DNA from: JBAXTZ01 sp037129925
Lineage (GTDB): Bacteria; Bacillota; Negativicutes; JBAXTZ01
DNA length: 64,000 bases
Assembly: GCA_037129925.1 (NCBI GenBank)
Contig: JBAXTZ010000005.1
Coordinates: 1-64,000, forward strand
Reading direction: 5' to 3'
Position 1 is the stretch's first letter. The number at the start of each line of letters is the position of its first letter. Of the stretch, positions 43,004 through 52,499 are shown piece by piece. Position numbers and translations under genes: made by a program. Below the pieces are notes generated by a model. It had not been told where the DNA came from and made no database searches. It was given only the letters and a program-made list of their open reading frames with translations.

Positions 43004-43035
43004 AACGAGTGCAGTATTTTTCGCATTCGTTTTTT
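43004..43035 (+). terminator. Terminator or attenuator hairpin
   Basis: A 9-bp stem AACGAGTGC/GCATTCGTT (one wobble), a 10-nt loop and a T tract, between the metallopeptidase gene and the permease. Confidence 0.75.
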
Positions 43036-43091
43036 GTTTACTCGTTGTTGTTATATTAATTATACAATGTGAAATGTTAAAGGGGGAGCCT

Positions 43092-44501
43092 ATGTCCTAT
43101 TTTCGAACCAAAGATCTCTCGCAACTTGGCAATGAGATGAAATTGCCGAAAACACTGGGATCATTTGACCTCATTGCCCTTGGTGTAGGTTCTACACTGG
43201 GAACAGGGATATTTGTTTTAACTGGTATCGAGGCGGCGACCCATGCCGGACCGGGCGTGGCGATTGCGTTTATTTTAGCCGGTATCGCTGCGGCCTGCGC
43301 GGCGATGAGTTACGCTGAACTGGCTTCGATGGTTCCGGCGGCTGGCAGTTCCTACACTTACGCCTATTATACTATCGGCGAATTTATCGCCTGGCTGGTC
43401 GGTTGGAATTTGATTTTGGAATATGCTGTTAGTCTTGCGGCGGTCGCGGTTGGTTGGTCGGCTTATGTCCGAGGTGTTTTTGTAAACATCAGCGACAAAT
43501 TGGCGTTGCCGGTATTCTTGCAGAGCGGACCGAATTTGGACGGCAGCACTCCGGGCGGGGGAGTAGACATTGCGGCGGTATTTATCGTCCTTGCAATGAC
43601 GTGGTTGATGGCGCGCGGGGTCAAAGAGAGCGCCCGCGCTAATAATTTCATGGTAATTATCAAAATTTGCGTGGTGCTATTTTTCATCATGCTTGCCGGA
43701 CCATATGTCGAGGTTAAAAACTGGTCACCATTCATGCCGTTTGGGTTCAAGGGTGTTATCACAGCGGCATCGATAGTTTTCTTTGCTTACTTGGGTTTTG
43801 ATACCGTTTCAACTTCGGCAGAAGAATGTGTAAATGCCAAAAAATCTTTACCAATCGGTATTATCGGCACGTTGATTGTTTGTTCCACATTATACGTGAT
43901 TGTTTCTTTAGTGTTGACCGGCGTGGTTCCTTATGATCAACTAAATACCGCCGAACCGGTGCAGTACGCTATGTTGCAATTGGGTTATAAATGGGCAGCA
44001 GCTTTACTGGGAGTAGGCGTTGTGTTCGCGCTCACCTCGATTATTTTGGCTACATTGTACGGACAGTCGCGGATATTTTTTGCGATGTCTCGCGATGGTT
44101 TGATTCCGCACAAGCTTTGTAAATTGCACAAAAAACATCGTACTCCGTTTGTGATGACTTGGCTGACTGGAATATTTATCGCGCTGATCGCCGGATTTGC
44201 GCCGATAAACACGATTATTGAAATGGCCAATATTGGTACCTATTTCGCGTTCATTACAACGTCAATCGCAGTACTGGTTTTGCGTGTTAAACGCCCCGAG
44301 CTCGAACGCAGTTTCCGTTGTCCGTTTGTTTGGGTTATCGCCGGGCTTGCGATTCTAATGTGTCTGTTTTTTGCCACTCAACTGGTTTGGGATACTTGGG
44401 TGCGGTTCGTGGTCTGGTCGTTTATCGGCACCGCTATTTACGCCTTTTACGGTTATAAAAACAGCGAGCTGGTAGTAAAAAGTAAACCGTTTGAAGACTA
44501 A
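43092..44501 (+). CDS. APC-family amino-acid permease (CAT type)
   Basis: Cationic-amino-acid-transporter-like permease of 469 residues with 12 or so spans. The start of TM1 carries the APC motif GVGSTLGTGIFVLTG; further on are FFAYLGFDTVSTSAEE and ARILYAMSRDG-like SRIFFAMSRDGLIP. These are family hallmarks of proton- or gradient-driven amino-acid uptake in the inner membrane. The ATG at 43092 follows GGGGGAG; the frame opens six codons earlier without need. A terminator precedes it and another follows, so it is monocistronic. The exact amino acid is not predictable. Confidence 0.9.
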   Translation: MSYFRTKDLSQLGNEMKLPKTLGSFDLIALGVGSTLGTGIFVLTGIEAATHAGPGVAIAFILAGIAAACAAMSYAELASMVPAAGSSYTYAYYTIGEFIAWLVGWNLILEYAVSLAAVAVGWSAYVRGVFVNISDKLALPVFLQSGPNLDGSTPGGGVDIAAVFIVLAMTWLMARGVKESARANNFMVIIKICVVLFFIMLAGPYVEVKNWSPFMPFGFKGVITAASIVFFAYLGFDTVSTSAEECVNAKKSLPIGIIGTLIVCSTLYVIVSLVLTGVVPYDQLNTAEPVQYAMLQLGYKWAAALLGVGVVFALTSIILATLYGQSRIFFAMSRDGLIPHKLCKLHKKHRTPFVMTWLTGIFIALIAGFAPINTIIEMANIGTYFAFITTSIAVLVLRVKRPELERSFRCPFVWVIAGLAILMCLFFATQLVWDTWVRFVVWSFIGTAIYAFYGYKNSELVVKSKPFED

Positions 44502-44531
44502 TTCTTCTGCCGGTTAATAGTGAAAGAGCTT

Positions 44532-44566
44532 TTACCGCAAGTTTTTGACTTGCGGTAATTCTTTTT
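44532..44566 (+). terminator. Terminator of the permease gene
   Basis: Perfect 11-bp stem TTACCGCAAGT/ACTTGCGGTAA, loop TTTTG, followed by TTCTTTTT. Confidence 0.92.
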
Positions 44567-44663
44567 AAACCGGCCAAATAAAAAGCTTGCATACTTTTAA
44601 CACATGGCTTATAATAACCGCACCTAAAAAATAATGTAATAATAAGGATTAAGGGTTTAATAA

Positions 44664-45809
44664 ATGTTCATAGTAGAAGATATCAACCACGAAACGATGC
44701 GTGATGCTAATGTCAAGAAGGTGTTAGAGCGTATCCGCGCCAATAAGGAGTCTACCAAAAAATCATTATCATACGATACCAATTTAAGTTTAACGCTGAT
44801 TAATACCATCGTTAATAATCTTATTGCCCGCAATTTGGTAGTTGAGGAACGGTTGGGTAAATCCAGCGGCGGACGGCGCCCGATGGTGCTGAAATTTGCC
44901 GCGGATACTTTTTACGCCGCTGGAATTGTTGTTACCAGCGGGTGTGCTTATTTTGGACTGTGTGACTTAAATTCCAATATTATCCACCAAGAAAATTTTG
45001 TTGTGCCAATCGGTATCGATGTTCAAGCGGCAACACAAGTTGTTAAAGAAAATGCCACGCGGATTTTGGATGGTCTGGCTGTCGCTAGTGGGAAAATTTG
45101 CGGAGTAGGTGTTATTTCGCCTTGGCTTGACGAGTATGAACAGCAGAAGCTTAATGCTGGCGGGCTATTCCCGGGGATGATTTTTGAATATAAAGGTCAA
45201 GAAATACCATTGTTTTTTGAAACAGTGGCAACGGCAATCGCCCTTGCGGCAATCCGCGAACTGCGCCCGGACAGTAGCAATGTAATATTTGTTTCGATTG
45301 CGCAGTCAGTGGACGCGCAGGTGTTCTTGAATGGCGCTCATTATGCCGGAGAGTTCGGAAAGGCGGGAAATGTTGCCCACATGGCCGTTGTCAGCGATGG
45401 TCGGAAATGCGTTTGCGGTCGTAGCGGCTGTTGGGAAACTTATGTTTCGATTACCAACTTAATCAAGGATTATAACAATCTGACGGTAAACAAAATCAGC
45501 TCGCACCTTGAATTGGTTGAGCGGTTGAAGAATGCCGATGACGCGGCTGTTAAAACTTTGGAAAATTATGTTGAACATCTGTGGTGGGGAATTCGTAATA
45601 TCGTCAATATGTTTGACCCGAGTGTCATCGTAATTGGCGGACCGGTATCCGACTTTCGCGATGAGCTGCAACCGGTAATCAACAAGCGGTTGAAGGCGAT
45701 GAATGTACAAAACCGAGTGTTCTTTTCGCCGGTAAGTGAAGGAGCCGAGTTAAAGGGCGCTTTGGCATTGCCGATCATCCGGTTGTTTAACGTCGGCAAA
45801 ACTGTTTAA
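44664..45809 (+). CDS. ROK-family transcriptional regulator
   Basis: ROK (repressor, ORF, kinase) protein of 381 residues. The N-terminal winged helix (RDANVKKVLERIRANKEST; SLTLINTIVNNLIARN) is followed by a sugar-kinase-like fold, with GRKCVCGRSGCWETYVS holding the ROK zinc cysteines and IVIGGPVSDF near the end. Such proteins regulate sugar use in response to a bound sugar. The catalytic-type phosphate loop is poorly conserved at the N-terminal side, fitting a regulator rather than a kinase. No sugar-uptake gene lies adjacent, so the target is unknown. It ends before a low-complexity array and a terminator. Confidence 0.85.
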   Translation: MFIVEDINHETMRDANVKKVLERIRANKESTKKSLSYDTNLSLTLINTIVNNLIARNLVVEERLGKSSGGRRPMVLKFAADTFYAAGIVVTSGCAYFGLCDLNSNIIHQENFVVPIGIDVQAATQVVKENATRILDGLAVASGKICGVGVISPWLDEYEQQKLNAGGLFPGMIFEYKGQEIPLFFETVATAIALAAIRELRPDSSNVIFVSIAQSVDAQVFLNGAHYAGEFGKAGNVAHMAVVSDGRKCVCGRSGCWETYVSITNLIKDYNNLTVNKISSHLELVERLKNADDAAVKTLENYVEHLWWGIRNIVNMFDPSVIVIGGPVSDFRDELQPVINKRLKAMNVQNRVFFSPVSEGAELKGALALPIIRLFNVGKTV

Positions 45810-45815
45810 CGAGTA

Positions 45816-45895
45816 GTAAAGTTATAAAGCAGTAAAGCAGTAAAGCAGTAAAGCAATAAAGCAGTAAAGCAATAAAGTTATACAGTAGAGAAGTT
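45816..45895. repeat. AAAGCAGTAAAGCAATA low-complexity array
   Basis: About nine units of AAAGCAGT/AAAGCAAT, flanked by AAAGTTATA. It is related to the arrays at 11539-11652 and 23566-23636. Confidence 0.85.
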
Positions 45896-45906
45896 GAATA
45901 AATATG

Positions 45907-45937
45907 AAAGAGCGTCGGATAGTTCCGGCGCTCTTTT
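45907..45937 (+). terminator. Terminator after the ROK gene
   Basis: A 12-position stem AAAGAGCGTCGG/CCGGCGCTCTTT (one wobble) with loop ATAGTT and a short T run. Confidence 0.8.
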
Positions 45938-46056
45938 GCATTATAAGATATTGTTTCGTTGATGGAAAAACTGCTTTTATTAGTATCAGTTATTGTGTAT
46001 AATGGAAATAATAATTATATGCAACTTTAAGTTGCGCTTAGGCTGTGAGGTTTGCT

Positions 46057-47928
46057 ATGGCTGGTTGGAGCAATTTGTCAGTAAAATACCGCCTGATAAT
46101 CAGCATGATGTTGGTGCTGATTGTTTTGATGAGCGCCTTTGTCTATGATTTTTATTCACGGCAAAGCCGTTTTTTGATGCGGGAGAGCCGTAATAGCGCA
46201 TTAACTTCTACAGAAACAATGGCTGCTAGTGTTTCGCTATTGATGCAACACAACGATTTGCCGGGTTTGGCGGACGTTGTCAATAGCTATAAACGTGGAA
46301 ATATTGTCACACGGGCAATCGTGACCGATAATTTAGGAAAAGTACTTGCCGATACTGAAGCCAACGAAATCGGTCGGTTGTTAAGCGATGCAAAGAGCAA
46401 AGAGTTTTTTGACAGCCAAGAAAACTACGAAATAGTTATTGACGATTCGCAAAAACTCGTAATAGAGCGTCCTATCTTCCTAAACGACGCAGTTGTGGGC
46501 AGGGTATGGATGACTTTCGATAAGACTTTTATGCAAAAAGAATTAAAGCAGATATTAATCAACGGAATTATTTTTGCTCTGATTGCTATTTTCGTTGGCG
46601 CGTTGGTTTCAACCGCTATGGCATATAGTTTTACACGAAAGTTGGCCGAATTGCTCGATGTAGTCCGCCGGGTTACTAATGGCGCGCGCGATGCCCGCGC
46701 ACGCGACAAATCCACCGATGAAATCGGACAGTTGGCGCATGGGTTCAACAAAATGTTAGACGCGCTGGTCAGTAAAGAAAAAGAATTATCAAACTTCAAC
46801 GCCGAACTGGAACACCGTGTCGAACTTCGTTCCCGCGAGGTCATCGCCGCCAAAAATGAAGCGGCGCGAATAAGTGGCGAGCTGTCGCTGACTAATGATA
46901 AAATTACTCATCTGGTTTTTCATGACGTGTTAACCGGGTTTTACAACCGGGCGTTTTTTGAAGCAGAAATTCGCCGGTTGGACGTGCGCCGACAATTGCC
47001 GCTGGCTTTGATTATCGGTGATGTCAATAACATCCGGCTGATTAACGAAGCTTTTGGTTACAAAATTGGTGATGAGTTCATTAAAGCGGGCGGGCAGATT
47101 ATGAAAAACGCTTGCCGTGCCGAAGACGTTGTTGTCCGCTACGGTGACACACTGTTTTTGATTTTGTTAACTAACTGTGATGAAGCCATCGCGCAAAAAA
47201 TCTGCAATACCATTCGAACCGCTGCAGCAGGAGTTAAGCTCGAGCATGTACCCGTGTCGCTGACACTCGGGTTTGCAATAAAAACCGAGATTGAAGAAGA
47301 TATTTTCTCGATATTAATCAAGGCTGAAGAACAAGTGGCTAACAATAAACGAGCCGCTTCGGACAGTGCGGTAAAATCTATTATGTACGGTATTGAAGCA
47401 GCCCTTGACGAGCGAAAACCACGGACCAAGGCGCACATCGACCGGGTCAGTAGACTTTGCAGCAGTTTTGGCGAATATTTGCAACTCCCCGAACCTGAGC
47501 TGGCGACATTAAAACTTACCGCCGGAATGCACGATGTTGGTAAAATTGTGGTAGCAGATGAGGTTTTGGACAAAAGCGCTGAATTATCGCCGGTTGAATG
47601 GGAAATGCTCAAGCGCCATCCAGAGATTGGTTATAAAATTACCGGTTTAGCATACGGTATGGATAGTGATATCGCATTAATCATCAGAGCGCACCATGAA
47701 TCATGGGATGGAAAAGGTTATCCGCTAGGATTAAAGGGTGAGGATATTCCCTATTTAGCGCGGCTGCTGACAATAGTGGATGCGTTTGATGCAATGACCA
47801 ACGACCGCCCGTACTATTCGGCGATTTCCCAATCTGAAGCGTTGCGGGAACTTAAATTTTGTGCCGGAGTGCAGTTTGACGCGGCATTGGTTGAACAGTT
47901 TGAAAAATTTCTAAGTGTTGATAGTTGA
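46057..47928 (+). CDS. HAMP-degenerate GGDEF-HD-GYP membrane protein
   Basis: Predicted cyclic-di-GMP phosphodiesterase of 623 residues. Two membrane spans (about 10-30 and 168-190) bracket a periplasmic sensor. A HAMP domain (about 185-240), a coiled coil, a GGDEF-like domain and an HD-GYP domain follow. In the GGDEF domain the catalytic motif is replaced: RYGDTLFLIL stands where RYGGDEVVV is in the paralogue at 12396, while the inhibitory-site RAED is kept. HD-GYP motifs are intact (HDVGK near 491, HHESWDGKGYP, TNDRPYY). The best reading is a phosphodiesterase whose dead cyclase domain binds cyclic-di-GMP. The ATG at 46057 is preferred, with GAGG upstream. Confidence 0.9.
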   Translation: MAGWSNLSVKYRLIISMMLVLIVLMSAFVYDFYSRQSRFLMRESRNSALTSTETMAASVSLLMQHNDLPGLADVVNSYKRGNIVTRAIVTDNLGKVLADTEANEIGRLLSDAKSKEFFDSQENYEIVIDDSQKLVIERPIFLNDAVVGRVWMTFDKTFMQKELKQILINGIIFALIAIFVGALVSTAMAYSFTRKLAELLDVVRRVTNGARDARARDKSTDEIGQLAHGFNKMLDALVSKEKELSNFNAELEHRVELRSREVIAAKNEAARISGELSLTNDKITHLVFHDVLTGFYNRAFFEAEIRRLDVRRQLPLALIIGDVNNIRLINEAFGYKIGDEFIKAGGQIMKNACRAEDVVVRYGDTLFLILLTNCDEAIAQKICNTIRTAAAGVKLEHVPVSLTLGFAIKTEIEEDIFSILIKAEEQVANNKRAASDSAVKSIMYGIEAALDERKPRTKAHIDRVSRLCSSFGEYLQLPEPELATLKLTAGMHDVGKIVVADEVLDKSAELSPVEWEMLKRHPEIGYKITGLAYGMDSDIALIIRAHHESWDGKGYPLGLKGEDIPYLARLLTIVDAFDAMTNDRPYYSAISQSEALRELKFCAGVQFDAALVEQFEKFLSVDS

Positions 47929-47935
47929 GGGTGTT

Positions 47936-48451
47936 TTGCAACTTAAATATTGGTTTTATTCGCTGGTTCTATTTTTGGTCGTTAAAGAAGCTATATTATA
48001 TGGACTTTACGCTCTGGGAATATTTGCCATTCCCTGGTCGATAATTGCCAATGCTGTTTGGTTTGTTGTCTGCGGACTGTTTTTTTGGTTTCACTTTGAT
48101 GCCCAAGTCCGAAATGGGAAATTTCTCGTTGCCAAAGAATTTTTCGTTGCCCTTGTGACGATCATCGGCGCCCAGCTACTAGCAAATTTTTTGTCGATTG
48201 GCGGGCAACTGCTATTAATCAAAAATATCAGCCCGAGAGCCGACGAGTGGGATGGAGTGCTGGCGGGCTATTCCGGATTGTATGTCTATGGCGGTTATGC
48301 TGCAAACCGGGTAATAAATATTTGGCTCCAGTTCACTACTAATTATCATGCCGCGCTTCAGGAATTGAGCATTATTATCATCGTAGAAATAATGGCAGTA
48401 CTGTTTGTGTTTAGAAAAATGCGCCGCACAACAACGCACAGCCGACGTTGA
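47936..48451 (+). CDS. Unknown integral membrane protein
   Basis: Protein of about 171 residues with four predicted spans (WFYSLVLFLVVKEAILYGLY; IIANAVWFVVCGLFFWFHF; FFVALVTIIGAQLLANFL; ELSIIIIVEIMAVLFVF). The C-terminus is short and basic. No family is recognised. The TTG at 47936 follows GAGGG and starts seven bases after the stop of the HD-GYP gene, so co-transcription is likely and a link to signalling is possible but unproven. Confidence 0.65.
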   Translation: MQLKYWFYSLVLFLVVKEAILYGLYALGIFAIPWSIIANAVWFVVCGLFFWFHFDAQVRNGKFLVAKEFFVALVTIIGAQLLANFLSIGGQLLLIKNISPRADEWDGVLAGYSGLYVYGGYAANRVINIWLQFTTNYHAALQELSIIIIVEIMAVLFVFRKMRRTTTHSRR

Positions 48452-48497
48452 TTTATTTTTACAAAATAAATAACAAAAAAATCTACAGGAGGAGTTA

Positions 48498-50183
48498 ATG
48501 AGAAAGATTCTGGCAATGCTATTGGCGATCGCACTGTTGTGTTTTTGCACAAGCGGCTATGCAGCAGCGACTACGACCACTCCAAATCCGGCAACAGCAG
48601 TGGTAATCGGTCCGACTACGGAAATTCCCCACGATTCATGGGATTACAATGCGGTATTGAAATTGTATAACGATGGTATCGACGGCGGATTTTCCGATGC
48701 TACATTTAGTGGCGGTCAAAAGTTCACCCGCTTTGACATGGCGAAATTCATCCATAGCGCCCAAGGCTATGTTAAGGCCAATCCAACCAAAGTAAATGCA
48801 ACTGATATAACTTTACTGAACAAATTATCCGTTGCCTACGCCGGTGAACTTAAAACGCTTGGTGTGGAAGCGGCACAAATTCAGAACGTTTCCCAAACTT
48901 CGGCTTTGCTTGAGCTGGTTAATTCAGCTTATTGGATGCCGAAATTCAGTTTCCAGGCCGAAATAGACATGGATTCGCATTTCTCGAATAATCCGGCGTC
49001 CAATTCTACTAATGCTAAGTCTATCAACACCGCTGGTTATCAGTACACTTTCTATCCGGATGTTTATCTGCAGATGCAGATTAATGGCCGGGTAAGCTCG
49101 GATTGGTATTATTATACCGAGCTGCGCTTTGATCCGGGCGGAGTAAATGATTCTACCAACGGTGCTTTAAACGCTACCACCCCATTAACTTATTTGCGGC
49201 AAATAGAAGCCTTTGGCAATTTATACGGAACGACTACTTATGCTGGCGGTACACCGGCGGGTGGGCAGCCTAATCAAAACTATTTTGGTCAAGCCTTTGG
49301 CGTTACCGGTTATATCGGGCGCATGGCTGACCAACTACCGTTCAATGATAATACCGGCAACCAGGGTATTGTTATCGATAACCACATGAACGGTGTACGT
49401 TTGGCAATGTCCGGCAATAAATGGTCTGGCGACTTATTTGGTGGTTATGAAGACGCTTCATTTAGTAATTATAGCAATTTCAGTAATCAAGTAGATCCGG
49501 CTAATGCTTTCATCACTGGCGCTGACGTTGGCTACTCGCTTAGCGACAGCACCCAGTTTTATGGCGGCTATTATCAATTTTGGCAGTATAGCAATAATTC
49601 CGCAACCGGTAATGCGATGTTCCCCGGAACCGGACCGATACAGTTTGTTGAATTGGGCTTGGAGCAGGCGCTGAATAGTAAAACTCAGTTGACCGTTTAT
49701 GCGTCCGGATCGCCTAATTATAATATTAATACACTAAGTCCTTATGCTAACGCCGGTACTCCGCAAATGTACACAGCTGGCTGGCAGGATCAAGTGGGTA
49801 TTTTGGCACGGCTGGCATATGGTGGTTTTGACCAAACGCAACAAGGATCCTGGCAAGTGTACGGCCAAGCCAGCCGAATCGGCGCCGGCGCCATCTGGGG
49901 TAGCAGTGATACGAATGCCGCTAACTATGATAACGAAGTTTATCAACCGAACCGGGTACTCGGCGCCCAAGGTTACGAAATTGGTGCCGATTGGGCGCCA
50001 ATCCACAACACCGATTTTCACTTAAGTTTTTCGCAAACTTTTCCGATGCATACCCCGGCAAGCGGTTCGCAAATACTACAAAATGGGGTAGATGACTTAG
50101 GGAAACCTACTTCGCAATTATACAACGATAACACTACTTCACCTTATAACGTGTTAAAATGCGAACTTAACTATTTCTTCTAG
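48498..50183 (+). CDS. SLH-domain outer-membrane porin
   Basis: Outer-membrane protein of 561 residues of the type found in diderm Firmicutes. A signal peptide (residues 1-23, ending GYAAA) is followed by an SLH domain (about 45-95: WDYNAVLKLYNDGIDGGFSD ... FTRFDMAKFIHSA), which would bind the peptidoglycan layer. The remainder is a long beta-barrel with alternating aromatic strands and a C-terminal ELNYFF, ending in phenylalanine as Omp85 substrates do. AGGAGG precedes the ATG. It is the best evidence in the window for an outer membrane and for a Negativicutes-like host. Confidence 0.9.
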   Translation: MRKILAMLLAIALLCFCTSGYAAATTTTPNPATAVVIGPTTEIPHDSWDYNAVLKLYNDGIDGGFSDATFSGGQKFTRFDMAKFIHSAQGYVKANPTKVNATDITLLNKLSVAYAGELKTLGVEAAQIQNVSQTSALLELVNSAYWMPKFSFQAEIDMDSHFSNNPASNSTNAKSINTAGYQYTFYPDVYLQMQINGRVSSDWYYYTELRFDPGGVNDSTNGALNATTPLTYLRQIEAFGNLYGTTTYAGGTPAGGQPNQNYFGQAFGVTGYIGRMADQLPFNDNTGNQGIVIDNHMNGVRLAMSGNKWSGDLFGGYEDASFSNYSNFSNQVDPANAFITGADVGYSLSDSTQFYGGYYQFWQYSNNSATGNAMFPGTGPIQFVELGLEQALNSKTQLTVYASGSPNYNINTLSPYANAGTPQMYTAGWQDQVGILARLAYGGFDQTQQGSWQVYGQASRIGAGAIWGSSDTNAANYDNEVYQPNRVLGAQGYEIGADWAPIHNTDFHLSFSQTFPMHTPASGSQILQNGVDDLGKPTSQLYNDNTTSPYNVLKCELNYFF

Positions 50184-50288
50184 TTTTAACTACACGCAGA
50201 CAATCAGGGAGCACACAAGGCGCGCCCCTACCCGCAACTTTACCTTTCAAATTTAACCATTCACTATCAACTATAATCCATATACTCG

Positions 50289-50330
50289 ATACGGCTTTTG
50301 TGATAAAATAGCGCAGGAGCCGTATTCTTT
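50289..50330 (+). terminator. Hairpin between the porin and ThrE-like genes
   Basis: Stem ATACGGCT/AGCCGTAT with a 21-nt loop, followed by TCTTTTG. It could end the porin transcript or lie in the leader of the next gene; the loop contains TGATAAAAT, an extended -10-like word. Confidence 0.5.
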
Positions 50331-50349
50331 TGTTTAGACGGAGGTTGCT

Positions 50350-51573
50350 TTGATTGTGGAAGATGATAATACTATAGAAATGCAGTTTTTGTTGCTGGCC
50401 GCCGAGCTGTTGTCACGCTACGGCGCTACCGTTTTCGAAACCGAAGACGCGTTACGGGCGTTGTGTGACAAACTGGAATCGCGCGGACAGTTTGTGGTCT
50501 TTAACAACATGCTGTTTACCGCCTTTGGCAAGCAATTGGAGCAGCGGGTAAATTTGACGCGACTGGCGGGTTCGGCAATCGATGTCGATAAGCTGGAGCA
50601 GACGCAAAAAATTGTCAGCAACGTGTTACTGGACAAAGAAAACGTCGGGCTAAGCTCGTTTGAGCTTCGGCAGATCTCCCGTCGTCGTAAATTATATTCG
50701 TCACGCTGGGAATTACTATCTTGGCCGCTGATTGCCGGACCCTTTGCGATTATCTTTCTGGGTAACTGGCGCGAGGCCGTTGCTGCGGGAATTATCGCGT
50801 TGTTTTTGGCAGTCGTGCATTTAAAGTTCGAAGAGCGAATTAATGATCGTGGCAGTGTGGGTGCATTTGAACCGCTGGCGGCAGTGCTGGCATCGTTTAT
50901 GGCGGTGTTTTTGGCAATGGTCTTACAACCTTTATCGGTAACGTTGACGATTATTTGCGGGTTGATGCCGTTGATGCCGGGGTATACGACAACGCGGGCG
51001 TTAAATGAAATTGCTGCCCGCCATGTAATTACCGGCTGGTCACATTTATTAAATGCTGCCACGACTTTCTTGATGTTGGCGGCAGGCGTGGTCTTTGGTT
51101 CGTTTTTGGTGCAAGCCTTTCATATTGCTCAACCGGATTACCCGCCGATCCCGCCGGATTATTTGCAACTAACAATTGCGGCAGTGCTAGCTGCGGTGGC
51201 GTTTGTCTTTTACTATCAAATTAATACCCGGCACGTCGTGGCGCTGGTTTTGTCCAGCGTTGCGACAACGTTGATTGTTATTCATTTTGGCGCGGATTTC
51301 GGCGCCATTCAGGGAACGGCGCTAGCTGCGGTTTTTGCCGCTTTTGTCGGCAATATATACGCCAGGGTCCGGCGCTGCAGTGATTTGATAATCAAAGTTC
51401 CCTGCGCTATAATTTTGGTGCCGGGTGGCACCGGCTTTCGCGCGGCGCTTGATTTCATGAACAATCGTCCTGAACATGGTATGAGTGGCGCTTTGATGAC
51501 TTTTGGTGTGGCGATGGCGATTATCACCGGTTACTTAGTCGTGGATATGCTAATGCCGCAGACAAAAAATTAG
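50350..51573 (+). CDS. ThrE-type threonine/serine exporter, two domains fused
   Basis: Inner-membrane protein of 407 residues of the ThrE family. The N-terminal cytosolic part (MIVEDDNTIEMQFLLLAAEL ... YGATVFETEDAL) and first span group form the ThrE/DUF1212 domain; the C-terminal half (LQLTIAAVLAAVAFVFYYQI, IILVPGGTGFRAALDFMNN) forms the ThrE_2/DUF3815 domain, often a separate gene in Firmicutes. A total of about ten spans. Members export threonine and serine. The TTG start at 50350 follows GGAGG. The next gene, an EamA permease, begins 13 bp downstream. Confidence 0.85.
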   Translation: MIVEDDNTIEMQFLLLAAELLSRYGATVFETEDALRALCDKLESRGQFVVFNNMLFTAFGKQLEQRVNLTRLAGSAIDVDKLEQTQKIVSNVLLDKENVGLSSFELRQISRRRKLYSSRWELLSWPLIAGPFAIIFLGNWREAVAAGIIALFLAVVHLKFEERINDRGSVGAFEPLAAVLASFMAVFLAMVLQPLSVTLTIICGLMPLMPGYTTTRALNEIAARHVITGWSHLLNAATTFLMLAAGVVFGSFLVQAFHIAQPDYPPIPPDYLQLTIAAVLAAVAFVFYYQINTRHVVALVLSSVATTLIVIHFGADFGAIQGTALAAVFAAFVGNIYARVRRCSDLIIKVPCAIILVPGGTGFRAALDFMNNRPEHGMSGALMTFGVAMAIITGYLVVDMLMPQTKN

Positions 51574-51586
51574 GGAGCCAAAAGAA

Positions 51587-52471
51587 ATGAAGCAAATGCG
51601 CGCGAATATTTTGCTATTGATCGCCGCGACGATTTGGGGAACGGCGTTTGTCGGGCAGAGCGTCAGCATGCAATTTGTCGGTCCGTTCTTGTTTGGTGGC
51701 GCGCGGTTTGCGCTAGGTGCATTTGTTTTGATAATTCCGGCATTTTTACTCAAACGCCGGATGCGCCACTGCGCTAACCGGCAAATGCTCAAAGCCGGAT
51801 TGATTGTGGGGTTGGTGTTATTTGTTGCAGCTTCATTGCAGCAAACCGGCATTCAATATACAACCATCGGCAAGGCCGGGTTCATAACTTGTTTATACAT
51901 CGTAATTGTGCCGTTGATTGGAATATTTCTTAAACACAAAGTTGGGAAAAGTGTTTGGCTGGGCTGCGCTGTCGCAGTTATCGGGCTGTACCTTTTGTCA
52001 ATAAAAGGCGACTTTTCCATTGCTTACGGTGACTTATTGATGTTGCTAGGCGCTATGGTCTGGTCGGTGCATATTTTGGTTATTGACCATTACGTAAAGC
52101 AAGTGGATGCGATAAAGCTTTCGTGTCTGCAGTTTGCGGTTTGCGCTGGGTTGAGTATGCTAACCGCGCTGTTTTTTGAGCCGATTACGATAGTTGGTCT
52201 AGACGGAGCGTTGCCAGCCATTCTCTATACCGGAGTTTTTTCGGTTGGTTTTGCTTACACCTTACAAGTAATTGGACAAAAGGATGCCAAGCCATCGCAC
52301 GCAGCAATTATTCTCAGCCTTGAAACCGTTGTTGCAGCGTTGAGTGGTTGGTTTATATTAGGCGAACGGCTGACGGAGCGAGAAGTTATCGGTTGCGCGT
52401 TAATGTTGGTTGGAATGTTGATTTCACAGCTCGGGCCCATAGTGAATAGCGGACGTCGTAAAGTTGATTAA
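51587..52471 (+). CDS. EamA (DMT) family permease
   Basis: Drug/metabolite transporter of 294 residues with ten spans in two EamA halves. ILLLIAATIWGTAFVGQSVS marks the first and LLGAMVWSVHILVIDHYV the second; the end is LGERLTEREVIGCALMLVGM, all typical. Members export amino acids or metabolites. It follows a ThrE-like exporter with a 13-bp gap and probably shares its transcript. Substrate unknown. Confidence 0.88.
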   Translation: MKQMRANILLLIAATIWGTAFVGQSVSMQFVGPFLFGGARFALGAFVLIIPAFLLKRRMRHCANRQMLKAGLIVGLVLFVAASLQQTGIQYTTIGKAGFITCLYIVIVPLIGIFLKHKVGKSVWLGCAVAVIGLYLLSIKGDFSIAYGDLLMLLGAMVWSVHILVIDHYVKQVDAIKLSCLQFAVCAGLSMLTALFFEPITIVGLDGALPAILYTGVFSVGFAYTLQVIGQKDAKPSHAAIILSLETVVAALSGWFILGERLTEREVIGCALMLVGMLISQLGPIVNSGRRKVD

Positions 52472-52499
52472 TCAATACCAAGCCCGACCAGGAGGAACT

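Noticed and set aside
42932..43091. Amino-acid riboswitch or T-box before the permease
   Set aside because: The leader is short and lacks T-box or lysine-riboswitch consensus; only a simple terminator-like hairpin is present.
45816..45895. CRISPR-like spacing of short repeats
   Set aside because: Units are contiguous, 8-10 bp and without unique spacers; no cas gene is present.
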